13,459 bases of DNA. It comes from Bacteroidales bacterium. Its GTDB lineage: Bacteria; Bacteroidota; Bacteroidia; Bacteroidales; UBA932. Under the pieces are notes generated by a model. It was not told the origin of the DNA. It saw nothing but the letters and a program-made list of their open reading frames with translations, and ran no database searches. Positions 1-6,509 of this stretch are shown here, piece after piece. The position numbers and the translations under genes are program-made. Positions within the stretch are counted from its first letter, which is position 1. Each line of letters opens with the position of its first letter. The stretch is from contig SFJB01000031.1 of the NCBI GenBank assembly GCA_004555145.1, positions 1 through 13,459 of the forward strand, read 5' to 3'.

Positions 1-1215
1 CGTGAGTTCGGTATGGCATTCAACGGCGGCGCCACCTACAACACTCTTGTAGGAAGTGGCAACACATTCTCCGTTGAAGAAATGGCCCTCATCAACAGCG
101 ACGAGGGTGAGAACATCAGTTTCTCCACTATGCCTGGCCAGACCACCGTACTTGCCGTGCTCGGATATAACGACGAAGAAACTCCTAACACCATCGAGGG
201 CACTGACGACTCTGACCCTGCAGTAGCCAAGGTCAAGGCCATTAACGAACCGGCAAAGGCACCTGTCGAGTCCAGCCTGTTCAAAGACCTTCTCGGAGAC
301 TGGACAATGAGCGCAGATGTTGCTGAATACGATTATTATTCATCCGGTTGGGCACCAGCCGGAACCAAGTCCTGCAAAGTCAGCATCGTGGAAGGCGTAA
401 GCTATCCTGAAACCCTCGACGAGTCAGTATATGCAACCTACAAGGATCTCGTAGGTATGAGCAAGGAACAGGTGGATGCCCTCTATGACGAGTTCAAGAC
501 CGAAATGGACGAGTTCAACGCCATGCTCAAGAGCCAGAACAGGCTCCTCTGCTACGGTTTCGGTTTCGACAATGCAGATGCCTACACGCAGTACTTCACC
601 CTCAACACTCCTTATGACCTCTTCACCAGCGATAGCTACAACGGATACGACAACAACTCGATGCTCTGGGATTGCGGTCCGAAGTGGTATCTCGAGATAC
701 TCGAAGACGGCAGCGTAGTGGCTCCGGTCAATGCTGTAAGGCAGTATCCTCTCAACCTCGCCGGATACTATACGGTATATCTCGCAGGTGTCGCTGATGC
801 ATACATCAATGTGCTTGAAGACGGTTCCGATGTTCTCTTCCCAGTATCCGTTTCCGAAGACGCCAACACCGTTACCGTTAACCCTTACATCTACGAAGAT
901 ACCGAATACTTCCTCAACGGAATGTTCAGTAATTACGGATACATGTATCCTACAAACTATAAGATCACTTCCGCTCTCACCCTCACGAAGGGATGGACTG
1001 AAACAGCTCCTGCATCAGTCAAGTCAGCCGGCAATGCCGCACCTGAGATGATCAGCATTCCTTCTGTCAACGGCATGAAGGAGGCAAGAATCAGTCCTGC
1101 AAAGCGCAAGACTTCATTCAAGGCTATCAAGAAATACGAAAAGGCCGAGTACAGCATCGTAACCCGCGAGCAGCTCGAGAAAAATGTAGAGGCCAGATAT
1201 GCCAACAAGCGCTAA
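1..1215 (+). CDS. 3' part of a secreted/surface protein of unknown function (5' end outside window)
   Basis: The reading frame is open from base 1 (R-E-F-G before the first visible Met at 13), so the true start lies upstream and about 404 residues of the C-terminal part are seen. I do not recognise a named family. The first 70 residues end in a stretch resembling the last strands of a fibronectin-III/Ig-like domain (T-M-P-G-Q-T-T-V-L-A-V-L-G-Y). A second region opens with 'LFKDLLGDWTMSA', a wording common in Bacteroidales surface lipoproteins, and continues as an aromatic-rich (Tyr/Trp/Asp/Asn) probable beta domain to about nt 1000. The last 45 residues form a Lys/Arg-rich tail. This composition suggests an extracytoplasmic protein; no signal peptide can be checked. 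Its last 17 bp overlap the start of the DUF6029 gene, and an Omp28-family lipoprotein follows, so it probably heads or belongs to that operon. Confidence 0.75.
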   Translation, partial: REFGMAFNGGATYNTLVGSGNTFSVEEMALINSDEGENISFSTMPGQTTVLAVLGYNDEETPNTIEGTDDSDPAVAKVKAINEPAKAPVESSLFKDLLGDWTMSADVAEYDYYSSGWAPAGTKSCKVSIVEGVSYPETLDESVYATYKDLVGMSKEQVDALYDEFKTEMDEFNAMLKSQNRLLCYGFGFDNADAYTQYFTLNTPYDLFTSDSYNGYDNNSMLWDCGPKWYLEILEDGSVVAPVNAVRQYPLNLAGYYTVYLAGVADAYINVLEDGSDVLFPVSVSEDANTVTVNPYIYEDTEYFLNGMFSNYGYMYPTNYKITSALTLTKGWTETAPASVKSAGNAAPEMISIPSVNGMKEARISPAKRKTSFKAIKKYEKAEYSIVTREQLEKNVEARYANKR

Positions 1216-2767
1216 AACACTTGCATTATCGATTGTCGGTCTGTTGTGCTGGACTTTGTCCGGCGCACAGACCGCTTTCAATAATGGAATTTTCTCCGCA
1301 AGTCTGGAGAGCAACAGCATTGGATACATAAATGACAGCGGCCTGGGAGCAGTGATTCCAGACGACCGCTTCGGATCCAACAACTATCTCAAGATGGACT
1401 ACAATGCCGGGAACTTCTCGGCCGGAATGCAATTGGAAGGCTATCTTCCAGCCCTGTATGGCTTCGAAATAGGCCAGCAGGCTGACCCGAAGAAACTCTT
1501 CCTCGCATCCAAGTACATCAGGTGGAGTTCCGAAAGGCTGAGCATCCATTTGGGAGACATTTATGATCAGTTCGGCAACGGACTGATTTTCCGTTCTTAC
1601 GAGGACCGCAATCTCGGCTTCAACAATTCTCTCGAAGGCATACAGCTCGCATACTCATTCACGGACTGGATTTCCCTGAGGGGCATGTACGGACGTCCGA
1701 GGCTCTATACCGATTACCTCGATTCCTGGGTCAGAGGCGCTGACCTCAATCTTTCCATAAGCGGCATATTCGGCTGGAAGCAGCTTCTGCTCGACCTTGA
1801 AGGAGGTTTTGTAAGCAGATACGAAGATCTCGGGACCGGGCTCAGCAACGTCAATCTCTTCTCCGCCTCGGCCAACTTTGCATGGAAAGGACTCACGCTC
1901 AAAGGCGAATATGCCCTGAAGAGCCAGGACTTCGCAGCATTTAGCGAGGCTGAAGCCCACAGGGGTGCCGCCATCTATGCTGAAGCCATCTACAGCAGAA
2001 AGGCTTTCAGCGGATCAGCCACGTTCCGTATCATAGACCATATGGGCACTATGCTCTCCCTCCAGGGGACAGGCACAGGCAACACCCTCAACTACCTCCC
2101 TTCCCTGACGAGGCAGTACCACTATATGCTCCCTAACCTCAACCCTTACCAGGTGAACGTAATAGGTGAGGCTGCAGGCCAGCTTGACCTCTTCTACACC
2201 CTGCGCAGCAAGAGCAGCCGCAGCAAGTATTGGGTATTCCATGCCAATGCGTCCACAGCCTGGACCATAAGCGGGAAGCAGAGCGATGACGGAACCAAGA
2301 GGATGATGTGGGGCGATGTCAATGCAGATGCCGAATGTCACTGGGGAAGGAATCTGAAAACCACATTCCTCTACTCAAGGCAGCAGTGGAATCCCAGCCA
2401 CGGCTACGTGGACGGCGATTACGTATCCAACATCTTCGTAGCTGACGTGCAGTACAAGTTCAGCAGACGCCACGCACTCCGAGGCGAAATGCAATACCTC
2501 CAGTCCAAAGATTATGAAGGCGACTGGGTGGCAGGCCTGCTGGAAATGACCATAGCTCCGCATTGGAATATCTATGTCAGCGATATGTACAATGCCGGGC
2601 TCACTCACAAGCATTACTACACCGCCGGAGCCAGCTGGTCGAAGGGTGCCACCCGCATCCAGCTCAGCTACGGCCGCAACAGGGCCGGATACGTATGTTC
2701 CGGAGGCGTTTGCCGCTATACTCCTGCATACACGGGGCTCAACCTGATGCTTACAAGTTCCTTCTGA
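1199..2767 (+). CDS. DUF6029 family outer-membrane beta-barrel-like protein
   Basis: The product has 522 residues. A signal peptide covers residues 1-23 (hydrophobic core LALSIVGLLCWTL, likely cleavage at SGA|Q). The mature part matches my memory of the Bacteroidota DUF6029 family: 'SNNYLKMDYNAGNFSAGMQ', then 'GDIYDQFGNGLIFRSYEDR' and 'LGFNNSLEGI'. Alternating aromatic/polar strands run to a C-terminal '...LNLMLTSSF' ending in Phe, the usual signature of an outer-membrane barrel, so I infer an outer-membrane location. The function is unknown in the family. The mature protein has three Cys: 380, 500 and 505; the last two form a C-x4-C pair just before the final strand. The ATG at 1199 is the only start that gives a signal peptide and lies 17 bp inside the preceding gene, which suggests translational coupling. 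The next gene (24 bp on) encodes a thioredoxin-fold Omp28 protein, a possible partner. Confidence 0.88.
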   Translation: MPTSAKTLALSIVGLLCWTLSGAQTAFNNGIFSASLESNSIGYINDSGLGAVIPDDRFGSNNYLKMDYNAGNFSAGMQLEGYLPALYGFEIGQQADPKKLFLASKYIRWSSERLSIHLGDIYDQFGNGLIFRSYEDRNLGFNNSLEGIQLAYSFTDWISLRGMYGRPRLYTDYLDSWVRGADLNLSISGIFGWKQLLLDLEGGFVSRYEDLGTGLSNVNLFSASANFAWKGLTLKGEYALKSQDFAAFSEAEAHRGAAIYAEAIYSRKAFSGSATFRIIDHMGTMLSLQGTGTGNTLNYLPSLTRQYHYMLPNLNPYQVNVIGEAAGQLDLFYTLRSKSSRSKYWVFHANASTAWTISGKQSDDGTKRMMWGDVNADAECHWGRNLKTTFLYSRQQWNPSHGYVDGDYVSNIFVADVQYKFSRRHALRGEMQYLQSKDYEGDWVAGLLEMTIAPHWNIYVSDMYNAGLTHKHYYTAGASWSKGATRIQLSYGRNRAGYVCSGGVCRYTPAYTGLNLMLTSSF

Positions 2768-2791
2768 CAAAAAGAAAAATCATAAATTGAA
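2768..2791 (+). promoter_or_regulatory. A-rich translation-initiation leader of the Omp28 gene
   Basis: The 24-bp gap between the DUF6029 stop and the Omp28 ATG is almost all A with some T, and it has no GGAGG-like sequence. Bacteroidota genes commonly start without a Shine-Dalgarno site and use A-rich leaders instead. There is no room for a terminator or a full promoter here, which supports co-transcription of the two genes. Confidence 0.5.
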
Positions 2792-3892
2792 ATGAACAGA
2801 TATCTCAGTATTCTCGCATTGCTCGCAATGCTTTTTGCAGCCCCTGCCTGCTCTCTGACCGGCGATGACGACCCGAATGACAGCAGCAAGGAGCTCACCG
2901 TGGAAGTGGACAACATACTCATCACCGCAGACGGCAATTCCTTCGCGAAGTTCACCGTAATGTACGGCGACAAGGATGTCAGCAGCGAGGCCAAGTACTA
3001 CGACGCCGACACCAATCTTCCCGTGGAACTGCCGGGCTCACGCTTCTGTACTGACACTCCTGGAAACTACAGGTTCTGGGTTTCATACAAGACCCTCAGC
3101 AGCGAAATAATCACCATCACCGCCATCTCCGGCAAGGTTCCGACCCTTCCTGATGACCCTAAGCCATCCAGCCTGAATTTCCAGCGCAGGGTGCTTATCA
3201 GCCAGTTCACCGGCACAGGCTGCGGATACTGCCCTTATATGACCTCACTTCTCAATACCTTCAAGGCAAAGAGCGAAAACAAGGACAAGTACGTGCACTG
3301 CGCGGTGCATACCTTCAACTCCAGCGATCCCGCATACATTGAAACGAACCTTCCGGGAGCGATGACAGTAAGCAGCTATCCTAGCGTGATACTGAACCTC
3401 AATTCCAAGAGCAAGTTCAACAAATACACCCGCCTCGACCTCTTTACCGAGAAATTCAACAGTTACTACGATGCCGAGACCGCCAAGGCAGGAATATGCG
3501 CCAGCACAATCCTTGACGGCAACCAGCTTGTGGTGAACTTGGGAGTGAAGGCAGCTGTAGACGGAGAGATAAGGGTGGCTGCATGGTTGCTCGAAGACGA
3601 CATATACGGTGTACAAGCCGGGGCCCTGGACTCAAGCAACAACACCCACGACAACTGCGTGCGACTCATCTTCGGCAAGAACGGCACGAAGGATTTCAGC
3701 GGCACTTCAGTCGAGCTCAAGGCCGGCGAAAGCGCTTCCCAGTTCTATATTATGGACCTGGACGAGTCCTGGGTGGCAGAGAATTGCCACGTCATAGTCT
3801 TTGTCAGCAGCAATACCGGCACTTCCTACACGGTAAACAACGTGATAGACTGCCCTGTCAACGCCAGCGTGGCATACGACTACGCCGACTAA
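2792..3892 (+). CDS. Omp28-related outer-membrane lipoprotein with thioredoxin-like CxxC site
   Basis: The product has 366 residues. Residues 1-20 are a lipoprotein signal ending in A-A-P-A-C, with lipidation expected at Cys20. The following S-L-T-G-D-D-D is acidic, like the surface-export signal described for Bacteroidota lipoproteins, so the protein may face outward. Residues about 30-115 look like a beta-sandwich/Ig-type domain. From 'RRVLISQFTGTGCGYCPYM' (C144-G-Y-C147) the protein has a thioredoxin-like active site, with a probable cis-Pro segment later ('VSSYPSV'). This arrangement is characteristic of the Omp28 family named after a Porphyromonas gingivalis surface protein. A C-terminal beta domain follows. 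It is rich in Cys (nine in all), so structural disulfides are likely. Whether the CxxC is used as a reductase, an oxidase or only structurally cannot be told from sequence. It is the last gene of the unit, and its stop overlaps that of the convergent gene. Confidence 0.88.
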   Translation: MNRYLSILALLAMLFAAPACSLTGDDDPNDSSKELTVEVDNILITADGNSFAKFTVMYGDKDVSSEAKYYDADTNLPVELPGSRFCTDTPGNYRFWVSYKTLSSEIITITAISGKVPTLPDDPKPSSLNFQRRVLISQFTGTGCGYCPYMTSLLNTFKAKSENKDKYVHCAVHTFNSSDPAYIETNLPGAMTVSSYPSVILNLNSKSKFNKYTRLDLFTEKFNSYYDAETAKAGICASTILDGNQLVVNLGVKAAVDGEIRVAAWLLEDDIYGVQAGALDSSNNTHDNCVRLIFGKNGTKDFSGTSVELKAGESASQFYIMDLDESWVAENCHVIVFVSSNTGTSYTVNNVIDCPVNASVAYDYAD

Positions 3893-5403
3893 AGCTTTTC
3901 AGCCAGCGCACGGGCGGCGTTGATGCCGTCCATTGCGCTGGACACTATTCCTCCTGCGTAACCCGCCCCTTCCCCGCAAGGGTAGATGCCCGGCAGGGAA
4001 ACGTACTCATAACTCTGCGGATCGCGAGGTACGCGCACTGGCGACGATGTGCGGGATTCCACTCCCAGAAGCAGGGCGGCGTTGGTGTAGTAATTGCGCA
4101 TCTTTACGCGAGGAAAAGCCTTCTGCAAACGCTCGGCGACCATTTTCGGAAGCAGCTGGTGCAGAGGTGCACTTACTACTCCGGGGTGATAGGAGGTAGG
4201 AGGCATAGTCTTGGACATCTTTCCGTTGCAGAAATCTTCCATTCTCTGGGCGGGAGCCGCCATAGGATTAGGCGCTCCGCAGCTCAGGGAATATTTGTAC
4301 ATATCCTCTTCCACCTTGTGCTGGAAATCCATCAGACGCAGAGGACTGTCGCCCGGAACATCTTCAGGCTCGATCTGGACCACCACGCCCGCGTTTGCGA
4401 ACTTGCCCGAACGCGCCGAATTCGACATACCGTTCAGCACTATGGTTCCAGGTTCCGTGGAAGAAGGCACCAGTATGCCGCCAGGACACATACAGAATGA
4501 GAACACTCCCCTTCCGTCCACCTGCTCCACGAAGGAATACTCCGCAGCCGGCACGCCAGGCTTCCACTGTCCGTGGTACTGGCACCAGTTAATCTTTTCC
4601 TGGGGATGTTCCACCCTGACGCCCAGGGCGAAGCCCTTTGCTTCCAGCTCCCCTCCTCGCGCTTGCAGCATCTCGTATACGTCGCGCGCGGAGTGTCCCG
4701 TGGCCAGAATCACCTTCTCCGAACGGTAATTCTCCCCGTTTGCGCAATCCAGCCTCCACAGTCCGTCTTCCTCGCGCTCCAGGGATTCGACGCGGCAGCC
4801 GAAGTGGTACTCGCCACCCTGCTCGGTGATGAACTTGCGTATATTCTCCACCACCGCAGGGAGTTTGTCGGAACCTATGTGCGGATGCGCATCGATCAGT
4901 ATGTCTGAGGAGGCGCCGAACTTCACCAGCAGCTGAAGCACCTGGCGTATGTCGCCGCGCTTAGAAGAACGGGTGTAGAGCTTGCCGTCTGAAAATGCGC
5001 CTGCGCCGCCCTCACCGTAACAGTAGTTCGACTCGGGATTCACCACGCCTTCGCGGGAAAGCCTCGCCATATCGGTCTTTCGCTCGTGCACATTCTTTCC
5101 CCTTTCCAGGATTACCGGACGCAGGCCTTGCGCTATGAGTTCCAGGGCTGCGAACATGCCTGCGGGTCCTGCTCCCACCACTGTGACAGCCGGCTTTCCG
5201 TGCACGTCGGGATACTCCGGGAGCTCGTAGGGACGGTACTCGTCCTCAGGTCCGTAAGCTTCATACTGGTAGCGCCATACCGGCTCCTTGCGGGCGTCTA
5301 TGGAACGCTTCTTGAGCACCCATTTCATCCCCGCCGCTTTCGCCTCTATCTCCTTCAGTCGCGGTTCCCTCGTAAGAGGACAGCTAATTTCAAATTCTTT
5401 CAT
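3889..5403 (-). CDS. NAD(P)/FAD-dependent oxidoreductase, COG2509 type
   Basis: The product has 504 residues, close to the usual family length. The N-terminal 60-70 residues form the small lead-in domain typical of COG2509 ('MKEFEISCPLTRE'). A Rossmann FAD-binding site follows: V-V-G-A-G-P-A-G at 75-82, with the ribose-binding acid at Glu100 ('VILERG'). The segment G-E-G-G-A-G-A-F-S-D-G-K-L (130-142) is characteristic of this family, and the C-terminal 'CGEGAGYAGGI' (around 476-486) closes the FAD pocket. It is predicted to be a cytoplasmic flavoprotein; the substrate is not known for the family. It lacks a signal peptide. It starts 31 bp after the tsaD stop on the same strand, with no visible terminator or -7 box between, so it is probably co-transcribed with tsaD. 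Its TAG stop lies within the last four bases of the convergent Omp28 gene. Confidence 0.88.
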   Translation of the reverse strand: MKEFEISCPLTREPRLKEIEAKAAGMKWVLKKRSIDARKEPVWRYQYEAYGPEDEYRPYELPEYPDVHGKPAVTVVGAGPAGMFAALELIAQGLRPVILERGKNVHERKTDMARLSREGVVNPESNYCYGEGGAGAFSDGKLYTRSSKRGDIRQVLQLLVKFGASSDILIDAHPHIGSDKLPAVVENIRKFITEQGGEYHFGCRVESLEREEDGLWRLDCANGENYRSEKVILATGHSARDVYEMLQARGGELEAKGFALGVRVEHPQEKINWCQYHGQWKPGVPAAEYSFVEQVDGRGVFSFCMCPGGILVPSSTEPGTIVLNGMSNSARSGKFANAGVVVQIEPEDVPGDSPLRLMDFQHKVEEDMYKYSLSCGAPNPMAAPAQRMEDFCNGKMSKTMPPTSYHPGVVSAPLHQLLPKMVAERLQKAFPRVKMRNYYTNAALLLGVESRTSSPVRVPRDPQSYEYVSLPGIYPCGEGAGYAGGIVSSAMDGINAARALAEKL

Positions 5404-5434
5404 CTGATTCGATTTTGCAAGCTCCCATCATTCA

Positions 5435-6457
5435 TTAAAAATCTGCCGTCCTCGATACCGGAGCCACGTCCAGGGGAGTCCTTTCCCCGGCAAGGTAATG
5501 AAAGTATCCGGCTATCGCTATCATCGCGGCATTGTCGGTAGTAAACTTAAACTCAGGCAGATATGTATTCCAGCCGCGCTTCTTCCCCTCCTGCTCCACG
5601 CGGGCGCGCAGGCCGCTGTTGGCCGATACTCCCCCACCTATGGTAATCTCCCTGATTCCCGTCTGCGCCGCAGCCTTCACGAGCTTGTCCATCAGGATGT
5701 CTATCAGCGCCTTCTGAAAAGAAGCGCAGATGTCAGCCTTGTTCTTCTCCATAAAATCCGCATCCTTTGCCATCTCGTCGCGCACAAAATAGAGCAGGGA
5801 GGTCTTGATTCCGCTGAAACTGTAATCCAGTCCGGGTATATGAGGCTTTGCGAACTTGAAACGCTTCGGATCTCCTTCCTTGGCCAGGCGGTCGATAATC
5901 GGGCCTCCGGGATAGCCCAGGCCCATCATCTTGGAGCACTTGTCGAAGGCCTCTCCCACCGCATCGTCTATAGTCTGGCCGAGTATTTCGAAATGGAGCG
6001 GGTCGTCAACCCTGACTATCTGGGAGTTGCCACCGCTCACCAGGAGGCAGAGGTAAGGGAAGGAAGGTTCACGCGGCTCCCTGTCCTGCTGGCGTATGAA
6101 GTTGGCGAGCACGTGGCCCTGGAGGTGGTTCACCATAACGATAGGTATGTCCAGCGCCACTCCCATTGCCTTGGCGAAGGAAGTTCCCACAAGAAGGGAT
6201 CCGAGCAGTCCCGGTCCGCGCGTGAATGCGATTGCAGTGAGCTCCGATGCACTCACAGCTGCCTTGTTCAAGGCCTCGCTCACTACAGGGACTATGTTGA
6301 GTTCATGCGCCCTGGATGCCAGTTCAGGGACAACGCCGCCGAAGGATCTGTGCACGTCCTGGCTGGCTATGACGTTGGAGAGGAGCACTCCGTCCTTGAT
6401 GACGGCAGCAGAGGTGTCGTCGCAGGATGATTCTATTCCCAATATGATATCTGCCAT
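5435..6457 (-). CDS. tsaD: tRNA N6-threonylcarbamoyladenosine synthase subunit TsaD
   Basis: TsaD transfers the threonylcarbamoyl group from TC-AMP to A37 of tRNAs that read ANN codons, giving t6A. In bacteria it works with TsaB and TsaE, neither of which is in the window. The product has 340 residues, the normal length. Family hallmarks are 'GIESSCDDTS' at 7-16, the metal-binding H-L-Q-G-H (His111, His115), 'LVSGGNSQ' at 139-146, 'GYPGGP' at 181-186, 'GGGVSANSGLR' at 284-294 and the third metal ligand Asp308 in 'TTDNAA'. The frame stays open another 85 codons upstream, but that stretch crosses the divergent promoter region, is antisense to tamB and carries no family sequence. I therefore chose the ATG at 6457, which gives the standard N-terminus M-A-D-I-I-L-G-I-E-S-S. 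A -7 box sits 18 bp upstream. Confidence 0.97.
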   Translation of the reverse strand: MADIILGIESSCDDTSAAVIKDGVLLSNVIASQDVHRSFGGVVPELASRAHELNIVPVVSEALNKAAVSASELTAIAFTRGPGLLGSLLVGTSFAKAMGVALDIPIVMVNHLQGHVLANFIRQQDREPREPSFPYLCLLVSGGNSQIVRVDDPLHFEILGQTIDDAVGEAFDKCSKMMGLGYPGGPIIDRLAKEGDPKRFKFAKPHIPGLDYSFSGIKTSLLYFVRDEMAKDADFMEKNKADICASFQKALIDILMDKLVKAAAQTGIREITIGGGVSANSGLRARVEQEGKKRGWNTYLPEFKFTTDNAAMIAIAGYFHYLAGERTPLDVAPVSRTADF

Positions 6458-6475
6458 AATATGTCGTTGATTCCG

Positions 6476-6483
6476 CAAATTTA
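6476..6483 (-). promoter_or_regulatory. Candidate -7 promoter element for tsaD
   Basis: Read on the minus strand this is TAAATTTG, a perfect match to the Bacteroidota -7 consensus TAnnTTTG. It ends 18 bp before the tsaD ATG, so transcription would begin roughly 12 nt upstream of the start codon. I see no clear -33 TTTG at the usual spacing. Confidence 0.55.
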
Positions 6484-6495
6484 AGGAAAATTTTC

Positions 6496-6503
6496 TATAT
6501 TTG
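6496..6503 (+). promoter_or_regulatory. Candidate -7 promoter element for the tamB operon
   Basis: TATATTTG is a perfect match to the Bacteroidota -7 consensus TAnnTTTG and ends only 6 bp before the tamB ATG at 6510. Given the usual distance from this box to the first transcribed base, the message would start at or within about two bases of the ATG. No -33 element at ordinary spacing is apparent; the nearest upstream TTG (6467-6469) is 26 bp away. Confidence 0.5.
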
Positions 6504-6509
6504 TAAGTT

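Noticed and set aside
3891..3899. AAAGCTTTT near-palindrome at the convergent stops as a terminator
   Set aside because: A HindIII-like self-complementary site with no loop or stable stem; it encodes the last codons of the FAD gene.
3583..4500. 305-codon plus-strand frame across the Omp28 3' end and antisense to the FAD gene
   Set aside because: Arg/His-rich low-complexity translation, no recognisable domain, overlaps two well-supported genes; a product of codon bias in GC-rich DNA.
5498..6430. 310-codon plus-strand frame antisense to tsaD
   Set aside because: Wholly inside a clear tsaD; the translation resembles no family and mirrors tsaD codon structure.
6467..6469. TTG as a -33 element for tamB
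   Set aside because: The 26-bp spacer to the -7 box is too long for this promoter class.
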